A stretch of 64,000 nucleotides of DNA from an uncultured Actinomycetes bacterium (lineage in GTDB: Bacteria; Actinomycetota; Actinomycetes; S36-B12; UBA10799). The DNA lies in NCBI GenBank assembly GCA_946803585.1, contig CAMPEQ010000006.1, positions 145,457-209,456 of the forward strand. Reading direction: 5' to 3'. The stretch's first letter is position 1. Each line of letters begins with the position of its first letter. The position numbers and the translations under genes are program-made. Below are positions 8,071 through 16,802 of this stretch, one piece after another. The notes under the pieces are model-generated. The model searched no databases and was not told the origin of the DNA. It saw only the letters and a list, made by a program, of their open reading frames with translations.

Positions 8071-9724
8071 TGACCAGCAAGCCCATGACATCTACGGAGG
8101 AACTAACGTCCGTATTGATGGTCGGGTAGTTCCGAGCAGGGAGGACTTCGTCGCGCTCGCTAGTAGTCGTCGGGTCATCCCGGTGGTACGCAAACTTCTG
8201 GCGGACACCTATACCCCGGTTGGGCTGTACCAGCGCCTCGCCCGCAGCGCTGCCGGTACCTATCTGCTGGAGTCAGCCGAGAACGGCCGCACCTGGTCGC
8301 GGTATTCATTCATTGGGGTGCGGTGCGCGGGTTTGTTGACGGAGGTCGATGGGCGAGCGCAGTGGGTTGGCGATGTTCCCTCCGACGTTGCCGCCGGCCT
8401 CGCCGATGCTGCCGAGAATGGCGGCGACCCGTTGTCAGCGATTAGAGATGCGTTGGCACTACTGCATTCTGACCGGATCCCAGGGCTTCCACCCTTGACC
8501 AGTGGGCTCGTCGGAATGATTGGCTACGACGCCGTTCGCCGGTGGGAGACGCTGCCGGATCTGACCGATGACGTGCTGGAACTGCCCGAGATCGCACTGC
8601 TTCTTGCCACAGACCTCGCCGTCTTCGACCATTTCGATGGGTCCGTCTTACTTATTGCAAATGCGATCCTGCCACCGATCGGTCAGCAGGATCGCAAAGT
8701 TGTTGAACAGGCGTACGTTGCTGCCAGAGAGCGCATTGACCAGATGGTTGGACGTCTGGCTGAACCGGTCGAGGATGTCCCGCTCACCATGTCCGCCGAT
8801 GCTGTTGCGGCCACGAGTTCCGATACCAGCGCGTTGTCATATCAGCAAAAAGTTGACCGAGTTCGCGAGTACATCTATTCAGGCGATGCGTTCCAGGTTG
8901 TCATCTCCCAACGTTTCAGTGTTGCGACGGCGGCGAGCGCGCTGGACATCTACCGGGTCTTGCGGGTTAGCAACCCGAGCCCGTACATGTATCTCATGCG
9001 GTTCCCGACCACTGAGAGCATTGGTCGCGCAGGCGTTGTTCCTGGCAGTGACCAAGAAATCGGGCTTGGTTCCGAGGTGGCTTTCGACGTAGTTGGTTCC
9101 AGCCCGGAGGCACTGGTCAAACTGAACGCCGGACACGCGATGCTGCACCCAATCGCCGGATCTCGGCCGAGGGGAGCGACCCCCGAACAAGACCAACAAC
9201 TGGCAATCGATCTACTCGCGGATGACAAGGAGCGGGCAGAGCACTTGATGCTGGTGGACCTTGGTCGCAACGACTTAGGTCGGGTGAGTAAGCCAGGTTC
9301 GGTGGAGGTCGTGGAATTTATGCAAGTCGAGCGGTTCTCTCACATCATGCACATCGTGTCGACGGTCACGAGTGAACTCGAAGACGGAAAGTCGGCCTAC
9401 GACCTGTTGGCGGCGACCTTCCCAGCGGGAACGCTTTCTGGGGCTCCGAAGGTGCGCGCGATGGAGATAATAGAAGAGCTGGAGGACTCCCGACGCGGGC
9501 TCTACGCCGGGTGCGTTGGCTACCTCGACTTTGCCGGCGATATGGATACGGCGATCGCGATCCGCACCGCAGTCTTGCGAGATGGCCGAGCGTACGTTCA
9601 AGCGGGCGCAGGCCTTGTTGCCGATTCGGACCCGGCGACCGAGCAGCAGGAATGTGAGAACAAGGCCGCTGCCGTGTTACGAGCTGTTGCGATCGCTGGG
9701 TCGATTGAGCGGGTCATCCAGTGA
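8063..9724 (+). CDS. trpE: anthranilate synthase component I
   Basis: Converts chorismate to anthranilate; about 553 residues. The C-terminal chorismate-binding domain is complete: SGDAFQVVISQRF, GSSPEALVKL, HPIAGSRPRG, ERAEHLMLVDLGRNDLGRV, FPAGTLSGAPK and YVQAGAGLVADS. The N-terminal domain has the feedback-site region YLLESAENGRTWSRYSFIG. The start is TTG 8063, inside the hisI stop, because AGGAGA at 8052-8057 sits at proper distance; no ATG or GTG in frame lies nearby. A glutaminase partner (TrpG) and TrpD are not in this window. Coupled to the next gene by GTGA. Confidence 0.95.
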   Translation: MTSDQQAHDIYGGTNVRIDGRVVPSREDFVALASSRRVIPVVRKLLADTYTPVGLYQRLARSAAGTYLLESAENGRTWSRYSFIGVRCAGLLTEVDGRAQWVGDVPSDVAAGLADAAENGGDPLSAIRDALALLHSDRIPGLPPLTSGLVGMIGYDAVRRWETLPDLTDDVLELPEIALLLATDLAVFDHFDGSVLLIANAILPPIGQQDRKVVEQAYVAARERIDQMVGRLAEPVEDVPLTMSADAVAATSSDTSALSYQQKVDRVREYIYSGDAFQVVISQRFSVATAASALDIYRVLRVSNPSPYMYLMRFPTTESIGRAGVVPGSDQEIGLGSEVAFDVVGSSPEALVKLNAGHAMLHPIAGSRPRGATPEQDQQLAIDLLADDKERAEHLMLVDLGRNDLGRVSKPGSVEVVEFMQVERFSHIMHIVSTVTSELEDGKSAYDLLAATFPAGTLSGAPKVRAMEIIEELEDSRRGLYAGCVGYLDFAGDMDTAIAIRTAVLRDGRAYVQAGAGLVADSDPATEQQECENKAAAVLRAVAIAGSIERVIQ

Positions 9725-10314
9725 ATGAGCAACCGGCTGACCCACCACGGCCGGTGGGTGAGGAGCAACCCCGACCGAGTTCGCGGGGGTATGGACTCAC
9801 GTTGCTGGTCCTTGCCGGCGGAGCAATCGGCACGCTTTGGTCACTGTCTCAGGAATGGGCGAATGAGGCGCTAAGTAACGGATTCACCACCGAAGTTATC
9901 GTGGTGAGCGGAGCGTCGTTGTACCCCACTGCCCTCGCGGGGGCGTGGGTCGCGCTTGCGTGTGTCGTAGCGATCGTTGCGACAGGGGGTCGGGTGAGGC
10001 AGATCTTTGGGGCGGTGGTTCTCGTGTCCGCCGCTGCAGTATTGGCCGCTCCGCTGCTGTATCTCCTTCTCAACGAGGCCATTACCTCGCCCGGCTCAGC
10101 GACCTCTGCGGTGACCGCAGATACCCGAACGAGTTGGTGGGTGGTCACCGCTGGTTGTGGGTTGCTGATTGCGGGAGCGGGCATCGTCACAATGATGCGG
10201 GGGTCGGGTTGGCGGCGACTCTCGGCCAGGCAGGAGCGACAGCAGGGCAAGCAGGGTCAGAAGGCTCTCTCTGACTGGGATGCCCTCGATCAAGGCCAAG
10301 ACCCGACCGTTTGA
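9721..10314 (+). CDS. Trp biosynthesis-associated membrane protein (TIGR02234 type)
   Basis: A 197-residue protein whose GTG start overlaps the trpE stop. After a Pro-rich cytoplasmic N-terminus there are four hydrophobic segments, near residues 23-42, 62-88, 94-118 and 138-158, and a charged Gln-rich tail. The position right behind trpE and the GYGLTLLVLAGGAIGTLWSLSQEW opening fit the Trp_oprn_chp family of actinobacteria, which is named only for its neighbours. Its molecular role is not known. A substrate or regulatory role in tryptophan metabolism is a guess from context. Confidence 0.85.
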   Translation: MNEQPADPPRPVGEEQPRPSSRGYGLTLLVLAGGAIGTLWSLSQEWANEALSNGFTTEVIVVSGASLYPTALAGAWVALACVVAIVATGGRVRQIFGAVVLVSAAAVLAAPLLYLLLNEAITSPGSATSAVTADTRTSWWVVTAGCGLLIAGAGIVTMMRGSGWRRLSARQERQQGKQGQKALSDWDALDQGQDPTV

Positions 10315-10404
10315 GGGTCGTGAGATGGGACGGATCTGGGGCAATTGGGCGCGCCGCCATGACTCCGGAACTGTCCAAGTGCCAGAATAACGCGCATAAC
10401 CCCG

Positions 10405-10420
10405 CAGAGGGATGCCTCTG
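10405..10420 (+). promoter_or_regulatory. 6-bp stem hairpin before the PAAW-motif gene
   Basis: CAGAGG, a GATG loop and CCTCTG form a perfect six-base stem, 18 bases before the AGGAGG ribosome site at 10438. The 136 bases between the Trp-associated gene and the next gene hold nothing else I can support. No T-run follows, so it is not a classic terminator. Its role is unknown. Confidence 0.35.
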
Positions 10421-10450
10421 GGCGTCCGATTTCAAGCAGGAGGCAGTGAA

Positions 10451-10687
10451 TTGAGTCAGCCACGAGTCCGCGACGAGTCGCAAATGCGCGACCCGCATGA
10501 GGGAAACACGCCTGCGGCTTGGACTGCGGTCATCATCATGCTGATCGCTTTCGTCGTCGGCACGCTAGGTGTCGTAATTGCGCAGCCTTGGGTTTTTTGG
10601 GCTGGAGTCGCCCTACTGATCGTGGGTGGAATCGTCGGAAAGCTGATGGCGATGGCCGGTCTTGGCCAGTACCCCAAGGGTTCCTAG
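10451..10687 (+). CDS. small membrane protein with GNTPAAW motif (HGxxPAAW-like)
   Basis: A 78-residue protein. The start is TTG 10451, chosen because a perfect AGGAGG (10438-10443) precedes it; the frame is open further upstream but unconserved. The motif HEGNTPAAW lies near residues 17-25, one residue different from the HGxxPAAW signature (a Glu is inserted between His and Gly). Two membrane helices follow (about 27-47 and 50-68), then a short tail MAGLGQYPKGS. Members of this family are often found among actinobacterial trp genes, as here. Function unknown. Confidence 0.8.
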   Translation: MSQPRVRDESQMRDPHEGNTPAAWTAVIIMLIAFVVGTLGVVIAQPWVFWAGVALLIVGGIVGKLMAMAGLGQYPKGS

Positions 10688-10729
10688 GCCCTGAAAGGTG
10701 GCTCGCAGTGACACCCCGGGCGGTGGCGA

Positions 10730-11428
10730 ATGAGTGAGCGGAGCAGGGGACTCGTCATTGTCGTCGAGGACGAGCCCACGATCGCTGACCTGCTCAAACT
10801 GTACTTAGAGAGAGACGGTTTCGACGTCCTAGTCAGCCACGACGGCGATTCCGGACTTGATCTTATTCTGAACCGGAATCCAGCCGCGGTGATTCTCGAC
10901 GTCGGCTTACCGGGTCGATCGGGTACCGAAGTGTGTTCAGCGATGCGCTCGGCACAGAACTGGACGCCAGTACTTTTTTGCACCGCTAGAGATGATGAAA
11001 TTGATCGGGTTCTTGGGTTGGAACTCGGCGCAGACGATTACATCACCAAGCCGTTTAGCCCACGAGAAGTAGTCGCTCGGGTTAAGGCCGTTCTACGTCG
11101 GTCAACGGCAACTCCGGTTGCCGAACCGCAGGCCGAACTAAGTATGAATGGCGTCTCAGTTGATTCCTCGACTCGGCGCTGCACTGTGAATGGTGTGGAG
11201 ATCGAGCTCACCCCAACGGAGTTTGACCTGTTGGTATTCCTCCTGCGTAATCCGGGCAGAGTCTTTGGACGCGATGAACTACTCACCGATGTGTGGGGTT
11301 ACTCAAGTGCTGTCGGCTCCAGAACTGTTGATGTCCACGTCGCCCAACTGCGGTCAAAGTTGGAGCCCGCCGAGATCATCCGAACCGTTCGTGGAGTTGG
11401 CTATTCCGTGGACGAGCGAGCCAGTTAG
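10730..11428 (+). CDS. OmpR/PhoB-family response regulator
   Basis: A two-domain DNA-binding regulator of 232 residues. The receiver domain (about 8-120) has the acidic pair Glu13/Asp14, the phosphoacceptor Asp57 in VILDVGLPG, and the conserved Lys in ITKPFSP. The C-terminal winged-helix domain (about 133-228) shows LTPTEFDLLVFLLRNPGRVF and the recognition region SRTVDVHVAQLRSKL with VRGVGYSV. The partner kinase starts eight bases after its stop. The signal and targets are unknown. The pair sits between trpE and trpC, an uncommon place. Confidence 0.95.
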   Translation: MSERSRGLVIVVEDEPTIADLLKLYLERDGFDVLVSHDGDSGLDLILNRNPAAVILDVGLPGRSGTEVCSAMRSAQNWTPVLFCTARDDEIDRVLGLELGADDYITKPFSPREVVARVKAVLRRSTATPVAEPQAELSMNGVSVDSSTRRCTVNGVEIELTPTEFDLLVFLLRNPGRVFGRDELLTDVWGYSSAVGSRTVDVHVAQLRSKLEPAEIIRTVRGVGYSVDERAS

Positions 11429-11436
11429 CTTCCTCC

Positions 11437-12882
11437 GTGCCAAGTGATGCTCCCGGCTCGCAAGTCTCGATAGCCAAGCAGATCGAGACGCGGGCCCGCG
11501 GGCTCTCGCTCAACACCCGAATCGCTCTGACCACCACTGCGGCTGCGGTAGTGGCGGTGCTGGTTGCGGGTCTTGTTGCATGGCCCCTAGCCCAGCAAAC
11601 CGCCGAGCAGGAGTCGCTAGTTGCGTTACAACGATTGGCGGACACGACCGCTGCAGCGGTTGAGAGTAGCCCCGATATCGGATCGGATCTCATCGAGAAC
11701 CGCTTGGGAGACACGTTTCGAAGTCAGCAGATCACGGCTGTCTATGCCCCCCGTGGTGCGCAGGTCCCAGGCCTGTTGAACCGACGAGACGTCATCGACT
11801 TAGCCAACGGAGACTCGGTAGATGGGGTTCGAACAATCGGTGGTGAGGAGGCTCTGCTTGCTGCCCAACCGCTAGATAGCGGTGGCTCAGTCATACTGGT
11901 TCAACCGATCACCGCGACCAACCAAGTCGCGCTCGCCTCCGTGGCGCGGTTTGGGGTAGCCCTGGCTGTCGGAGTCGCGATCGCGATCTTGTTCGGGCTC
12001 CTCCTCGCTCGAAGACTCACGCGGCCGCTGCGGATCGCTGCGAATGCGGCCAAGAGACTCGGTGCGGGGGACCGCGACGTCGAGCTAGCGGTCACCGGGC
12101 CGAAGGAGATCGCGGAGCTCAATGAGGCACTCAATGAGCTGCGCTTCGCGCTCGCGCAAAGCGAGGGCCGGCAGCGCGAGTTCCTACTATCGATTTCCCA
12201 CGAGCTTCGGACCCCCCTGACCACGATTCTGGGCTATTCCGAGGCGATCTCCGACGGAATCGTCGCCGAAGCAGACGTTCCATCGACCGGTGCCACGATG
12301 ACCTCTGAGGCCCAACGTCTCAACCTCTTGGTCTCTGACTTGTTGGATTTGGCGCGACTCGATGCAGTCGACTTCCGAATATCTGCGGTCATGACGGACT
12401 TTGCAAAGGTGGCCGCGGATGCTGCCCGAGTGTGGTCAGATCGGTGCTCCGGGCTAGGAATCTCGTTTAGTTCAGAGATCCCCGAAGAACCTCTAATGGG
12501 CAGTACGGACCCAATGCGGGTACGGCAGATCATTGACAACCTCTTGACTAATGCGCTGCGGGTAACTCCAAGTGGGGGTGTCGTTGTGCTCGCTGTTCGT
12601 TGCGCTGCTGGAGACCAGCAGATCGTTGAGATCGAGGTTCGAGACAGCGGACCGGGATTGACTGCAGACGATTGTGAAGTCGCCTTCGAACCAGCCGAGT
12701 TGTACAACCGTTACCGAGGGATCCGCAAGGTAGGCAGTGGTGTAGGTCTGGCCTTGGTTGGTCGGCTTGCGGGACGCCTTGGTGGGGGAGCCGTTGCTGG
12801 AAGCGCTGCTGAGGGAGGCGCCCGTTTCACCGTCGCGGTGGCGCGTGAGGTGCAGGTTGCGCGCGAGCCGCAGCCTTCCTAA
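11437..12882 (+). CDS. membrane sensor histidine kinase
   Basis: A 481-residue kinase, the partner of the preceding regulator. A first membrane helix lies near 31-51, an extracytoplasmic sensor region near 52-163, and a second helix near 168-191. A HAMP linker follows, then the HisKA domain with His255 in SISHELRTPLTTILGYSEA and the ATPase domain with N box DNLLTNALRVTP, G1 DSGPGL and G2 VGSGVGLALVGRLA. The start is GTG 11437; no SD is seen, while a TAGCTT box ends five bases before it. The ligand cannot be told from sequence. Confidence 0.95.
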   Translation: MPSDAPGSQVSIAKQIETRARGLSLNTRIALTTTAAAVVAVLVAGLVAWPLAQQTAEQESLVALQRLADTTAAAVESSPDIGSDLIENRLGDTFRSQQITAVYAPRGAQVPGLLNRRDVIDLANGDSVDGVRTIGGEEALLAAQPLDSGGSVILVQPITATNQVALASVARFGVALAVGVAIAILFGLLLARRLTRPLRIAANAAKRLGAGDRDVELAVTGPKEIAELNEALNELRFALAQSEGRQREFLLSISHELRTPLTTILGYSEAISDGIVAEADVPSTGATMTSEAQRLNLLVSDLLDLARLDAVDFRISAVMTDFAKVAADAARVWSDRCSGLGISFSSEIPEEPLMGSTDPMRVRQIIDNLLTNALRVTPSGGVVVLAVRCAAGDQQIVEIEVRDSGPGLTADDCEVAFEPAELYNRYRGIRKVGSGVGLALVGRLAGRLGGGAVAGSAAEGGARFTVAVAREVQVAREPQPS

Positions 12883-12930
12883 CGTCTGTGCCCTCACGGA
12901 GCGAATCATCAGAATTCCAACCGCCCCGCG

Positions 12931-12949
12931 GCTCGCCTCCCCGGCGAGC
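12931..12949 (+). terminator. 7-bp inverted repeat, possible terminator after the kinase gene
   Basis: GCTCGCC, a five-base loop and GGCGAGC form a perfect GC-rich stem 48 bases after the kinase stop. It is not followed by a T-run, so it is at best an actinobacterial L-shaped terminator. It could equally act as a leader structure for the CD225 gene. Confidence 0.35.
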
Positions 12950-12976
12950 AAGCGACCTGTGCGGTATCACTAGGGG

Positions 12977-13270
12977 GTGGAGAACACGAGTACGCCCGGA
13001 ATTTCAGGTGGCGACCGAGTCCCTTCTAGCTGGCTCGCTCCAGCCGTCGTTGCGACGCTTTGTTGCTTTTCCCCAACCGGTGTCGTCGCTGTCTACTTCG
13101 CAGCGCAGGTGACGACGAGGTGGTCACTAGGTGAGCGCAAATCAGCTCTAAGGTGTGCTCGGATGGCACGCACGTGGGTACTAGTTAGTGTTGTGCTTTG
13201 GGTAGTAGTAATGGTTATCTTGGTTGCGACAGGTCGAATGGGACGTTTCTTGGAGGCAGGAGTGCTGTGA
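12977..13270 (+). CDS. CD225/dispanin-family membrane protein
   Basis: A 97-residue protein with a short polar N-terminus and two hydrophobic segments (about 18-45 and 66-89). The pattern SWLAPAVVATLCCFSPTG, followed by AVYFAAQVTTRWSLGERKSAL, is the CD225/dispanin signature: double cysteine, a re-entrant first helix and a charged GD/GE-x-x-x-A intracellular loop. Bacterial members are of unknown function. No SD is visible before GTG 12977; TATCAC lies six bases upstream. Its stop overlaps the next gene start (GTGA). Confidence 0.85.
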   Translation: MENTSTPGISGGDRVPSSWLAPAVVATLCCFSPTGVVAVYFAAQVTTRWSLGERKSALRCARMARTWVLVSVVLWVVVMVILVATGRMGRFLEAGVL

Positions 13271-13737
13271 CCCTCACCACGAAGCCGCCGGTCGAGACCG
13301 CCCCGGGCCGTTCCCGAGCGCGACGGGTCTTCTGGCCGATTGCCGGTGCCGCCGCAGCCCTAGGTGGTGCCGCATACGTTCGCCTTGTTGATCCGAATCT
13401 CGCCGCCGGCTATCCGCCCTGTCCGATGAAGGTCGCGACGGGACTGGACTGTCCAGGTTGTGGCGGCTTGCGATGTGTTCATTCGTTGATGGAAGGAAAC
13501 ATCGGGGCCGCGCTAGATCAAAACCTACTCGCGGTGCTTATTCTGCCGTTCGTAGCGCTGTGGATCGGCGCCGTTATCGTTCGTCGGTGGCGTAGCGATC
13601 AAGGGGCGCCGATTCGCTCCGCGCGGTTCTTGACGGTCCAGCGAACCGCCACCATCGCCCTCATTGTTGTCATCGCCCTCTTCACCGTCGTACGTAATAT
13701 CCCGGGGATCGGGTTCTTGCCTTCGGGGCTTGGGTAA
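13267..13737 (+). CDS. DUF2752 membrane protein
   Basis: A 156-residue protein beginning at GTG 13267, overlapping the CD225 stop; an earlier in-frame start at 13198 would lie inside that gene. The DUF2752 signature is plain: CPMKVATGLDCPGCGGLRCVHSLMEGNIGAALDQN, split around residues 53-86, with four cysteines. Hydrophobic segments lie near 24-37, 88-107 and 128-147. DUF2752 genes pair with CD225 genes in many actinobacteria. The cysteine cluster suggests metal or disulfide chemistry, but nothing is established. Confidence 0.9.
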   Translation: MTLTTKPPVETAPGRSRARRVFWPIAGAAAALGGAAYVRLVDPNLAAGYPPCPMKVATGLDCPGCGGLRCVHSLMEGNIGAALDQNLLAVLILPFVALWIGAVIVRRWRSDQGAPIRSARFLTVQRTATIALIVVIALFTVVRNIPGIGFLPSGLG

Positions 13738-13769
13738 GGCCGCACCTAACGGGTTCTGTAGTCGGTCGA

Positions 13770-13775
13770 TAGGCT
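13770..13775 (+). promoter_or_regulatory. candidate -10 box (TAGGCT) of trpC, leaderless
   Basis: TAGGCT fits TANNNT and ends seven bases before the GTG of trpC at 13783. There is no SD in the 45-base gap after the DUF2752 gene. This suggests that trpCBA have their own promoter and a leaderless mRNA. Confidence 0.45.
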
Positions 13776-13782
13776 GATCGAT

Positions 13783-14592
13783 GTGACCGTTCTTGATGAC
13801 ATAGTGGCTGGCGCTCGCGAGGACCTCGCCGCGCGCCAGGCCGTCGTGTCGCTCGATGAACTCAAAGACCGTGCAGCTGCCGCTGCTCCGGCCCTTGATG
13901 CGATCTCGATGCTACGAAGCGACGGCGTCTCAGTGATCGCCGAAGTAAAGCGTGCGAGTCCGAGTAAAGGGCAGCTAGCTACCATCGCCGATCCGGCGGA
14001 TCTAGCCCGCACGTATGTCGAGGGCGGTGCCAGTGTCATTTCCGTGCTCACGGAAGAGCGCCGATTCAAGGGTTCGTTAGCTGATCTTGCGGCAGTTCGT
14101 GATGCGGTGGATGTGCCGATTCTTCGCAAGGACTTCATCGTCACCTCCTACCAGCTGTGGGAGGCTCGCGCGTTCGGTGCAGACTTAGCGCTACTCATCG
14201 TCGCGGCGCTCGATGACCAAGCACTGATCTCTTTGGTGGAGCGCGCACAGTCCCTTGGGTTGACCGCCCTCGTTGAGGTTCATGATGAAGCTGAGTTGCA
14301 GCGAGCGCTCAATGCGAACGCCCGCGTTATCGGTATCAACGCTCGGAATCTTAAGACGCTAGAAATCCACCCGGAGGTGTTTGCCAGCCTCGCACCCATG
14401 GTGCCCGCTGACGTGCTGTTGGTTGCTGAATCGGGAATCAGGGGACCGCGCGACCTAGTGACTTATGCTGGATCGGGCGCGGATGCCGTCCTGGTTGGGG
14501 AGGCCCTCGTTACTGGCGGGGATCCCAAAGCGGCCGTCCATGACTTGGTCGCCGCCGGCGCTCACCCAGCCGTGAAACACCCCAGAGACTAG
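13783..14592 (+). CDS. trpC: indole-3-glycerol phosphate synthase
   Basis: Ring-closing decarboxylation of CdRP to indole-glycerol phosphate. It has 269 residues and is monofunctional. The core [17 protein letters not shown] carries the catalytic lysine and Glu; [21 protein letters not shown] holds the second lysine; [11 protein letters not shown] and [12 protein letters not shown] complete the barrel. It leads the trpC-trpB-trpA set. The start is GTG 13783 without an SD, with a TAGGCT box at leaderless distance. There is no fused trpF, consistent with the PriA-type HisA at 5413. Confidence 0.97.
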   Translation: MTVLDDIVAGAREDLAARQAVVSLDELKDRAAAAAPALDAISMLRSDGVSVIAEVKRASPSKGQLATIADPADLARTYVEGGASVISVLTEERRFKGSLADLAAVRDAVDVPILRKDFIVTSYQLWEARAFGADLALLIVAALDDQALISLVERAQSLGLTALVEVHDEAELQRALNANARVIGINARNLKTLEIHPEVFASLAPMVPADVLLVAESGIRGPRDLVTYAGSGADAVLVGEALVTGGDPKAAVHDLVAAGAHPAVKHPRD

Positions 14593-14632
14593 TAACTCGG
14601 CCTCGGATCAGCGATCAACCTTAGGGATAGAG

Positions 14633-15898
14633 ATGCCATCAGATGACCCCGTCGTCGACCAGGCGAGTCGACCGCCAATGACTCACGGACCTGATGCCGC
14701 CGGACGCTTTGGCGTCTATGGCGGGCGGTTTGTGCCCGAAGCCCTGATGGCCGCGCTCGATGAACTCGACATCGCCTATCGAGCGGCGATTTGTGATCCG
14801 ACGTTCACCCAGGAATTTGACCACCTCCAGCGCACCTACACCGGCCGACCGAATCCAGTCACGGATGCGACTCGCCTAAGCGAGCATGCTGGCGGCGCTC
14901 GAATCCTGCTGAAGCGCGAGGACTTGAACCACACGGGTTCACATAAGATCAACAATGTCTTAGGTCAAGCCTTGTTGACCAAACGCATGGGGAAGACCCG
15001 GGTTATTGCCGAGACCGGCGCCGGGCAGCACGGCGTTGCAACGGCTACCGCCGCGGCGCTGATGGGCCTGGAATGCGTGGTCTACATGGGGGCTGAGGAC
15101 ACCCGGCGTCAGGCGCTCAATGTTGCCAGAATGGAGCTTCTTGGTGCGACCGTCGTCCCGGTAGATGCCGGAAGTCAAACACTCAAGGACGCAATCAACG
15201 AGGCAATGCGCGACTGGGTAACCAACGTCGACAGCACTCACTATCTCCTAGGCACTGTGGCCGGACCGGCTCCGTTCCCGGAGATGGTCCGACACTTCCA
15301 CGCGGTCATCGGTACTGAGGCGAAGGAACAGACCTTGGAGTTAGCCGGTCGGCTGCCAGATGTGGTGGCTGCGTGTGTGGGTGGTGGAAGTAACGCGATC
15401 GGCATCTTCCATGCGTTTCGCGACGACGCTGATGTTGCTCTCTATGGTTTTGAGGCAGGCGGTGACGGGATCGAGTCGGGTCGACACGCAGCCAAACTAA
15501 GCGTTGGATCCTCCGGCGTTCTTCACGGTGCACGGTCCTACCTTTTGCAGGATGAAGAGGGTCAGACCATCGAATCACACTCGATCAGTGCAGGTCTTGA
15601 CTACCCATCTGTTGGGCCCGAGCACGCGTGGTTGCGCGACAGTGGTCGCGCGAACTATGAGTCCGTGACGGATGCTGAGGCAATGGATGCATTCGCTTTG
15701 CTGTGTCGTACAGAAGGCATCATTCCGGCTATCGAATCCGCCCACGCTGTGGCCGGGGCGATCCGAGTCGGGAAGCGACTTGGTCCAGCCGGTCTCATCC
15801 TGGTCAATCTGTCGGGGCGAGGAGATAAGGACGTCGCGACGGCAGCCAAATGGTTCGGACTCGTCACAGATGACGAACAGAAGCAGGGATCATCATGA
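14633..15898 (+). CDS. trpB: tryptophan synthase beta subunit
   Basis: PLP enzyme that joins indole and serine. It has 421 residues. [14 protein letters not shown] opens the fold; the PLP lysine is in [20 protein letters not shown] and the phosphate-binding GGGSNAIG loop are intact; [14 protein letters not shown] and LSGRGDKD are family hallmarks. This is the TrpB1 type that pairs with TrpA. The stop overlaps the trpA start by four bases (ATGA), giving 1:1 coupling. Confidence 0.97.
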   Translation: MPSDDPVVDQASRPPMTHGPDAAGRFGVYGGRFVPEALMAALDELDIAYRAAICDPTFTQEFDHLQRTYTGRPNPVTDATRLSEHAGGARILLKREDLNHTGSHKINNVLGQALLTKRMGKTRVIAETGAGQHGVATATAAALMGLECVVYMGAEDTRRQALNVARMELLGATVVPVDAGSQTLKDAINEAMRDWVTNVDSTHYLLGTVAGPAPFPEMVRHFHAVIGTEAKEQTLELAGRLPDVVAACVGGGSNAIGIFHAFRDDADVALYGFEAGGDGIESGRHAAKLSVGSSGVLHGARSYLLQDEEGQTIESHSISAGLDYPSVGPEHAWLRDSGRANYESVTDAEAMDAFALLCRTEGIIPAIESAHAVAGAIRVGKRLGPAGLILVNLSGRGDKDVATAAKWFGLVTDDEQKQGSS

Positions 15899-16704
15899 GC
15901 GTGTTAGCTGAGACCTTCGCCGCGGCACGCGCGGACAACCGGGCGGCCCTGATCGCCTATCTTCCGGCGGGCTTTCCAAGCCCAGTTGACTGCGTTCCCG
16001 TACTAGCCGCCATGGTGGAGAACGGGGTAGACGCTGTTGAGATCGGCCTGCCCTATAGCGATCCGCTGATGGACGGTCCGGTTATCCAGTCTGCTGTTGA
16101 GGGCTCACTGCGAGCTGGGACGCGGGTAGCTGATGTGATGAAGACGGTGGCAGGGGTTGCCGGGACAGGCGCGCCGACCCTCGTGATGTCGTATTGGAAC
16201 CCGATTGAGCGGTACGGCGTTGATCGCTTTGCAACGGAGTTGGCTGGTGCCGGTGGGGTTGGTGTTATCACCCCAGACCTGACTCCCGAGGAGTCGCAGG
16301 AGTGGACGCGGGCCACAGATGAGCAAGGGATTGACCGGGTCTTTTTGGTCGCCCCTTCCTCAACGGATGCGCGGTTAGCCAAGGTAGCCGGAGCTTGTAA
16401 CGGGTTTGTGTACGCAGCCTCCACGATGGGCGTCACCGGAGCCAGGACTTCTTTGTCATCTGGAGCGCGCGGACTGGTTGAGCGCGTTCGTGGCGTGACG
16501 AACTTGCCGGTGTGCGTAGGCGTCGGAGTCTCGAATGCTGCCCAAGCGAGCGAGGTTGCCAGTTATGCCGATGGGGTGATTGTCGGATCGGCGTTCGTGA
16601 AGGCGCTTGCTGAAGCTGATTCCCCGGCGCAAGGGGCTGCGGCAGCAGCCAAGCTTGCCGCGGATCTCGCCGCTGGTGTGCGTGCCGGTCGGCGACACGC
16701 CTAA
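15895..16704 (+). CDS. trpA: tryptophan synthase alpha subunit
   Basis: Cleaves indole-glycerol phosphate to indole, passed to TrpB. It has 269 residues. The catalytic Glu lies in [22 protein letters not shown], with the catalytic Asp in TPDLTPEES. The phosphate-binding [10 protein letters not shown] and [10 protein letters not shown] loops are present. The ATG overlaps the trpB stop. It ends the trp gene set; 98 bases without a supported feature follow before the next gene. Confidence 0.97.
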   Translation: MSVLAETFAAARADNRAALIAYLPAGFPSPVDCVPVLAAMVENGVDAVEIGLPYSDPLMDGPVIQSAVEGSLRAGTRVADVMKTVAGVAGTGAPTLVMSYWNPIERYGVDRFATELAGAGGVGVITPDLTPEESQEWTRATDEQGIDRVFLVAPSSTDARLAKVAGACNGFVYAASTMGVTGARTSLSSGARGLVERVRGVTNLPVCVGVGVSNAAQASEVASYADGVIVGSAFVKALAEADSPAQGAAAAAKLAADLAAGVRAGRRHA

Positions 16705-16802
16705 GTCGAAAGCACCGACGGCGTCACCAGCGCGCGATCGTTGCGAGTTAGAGTCTGCACTAGTAGGTGTGACCGCGAACCAATCGTGCGAGGAGCTAGT
16801 CG

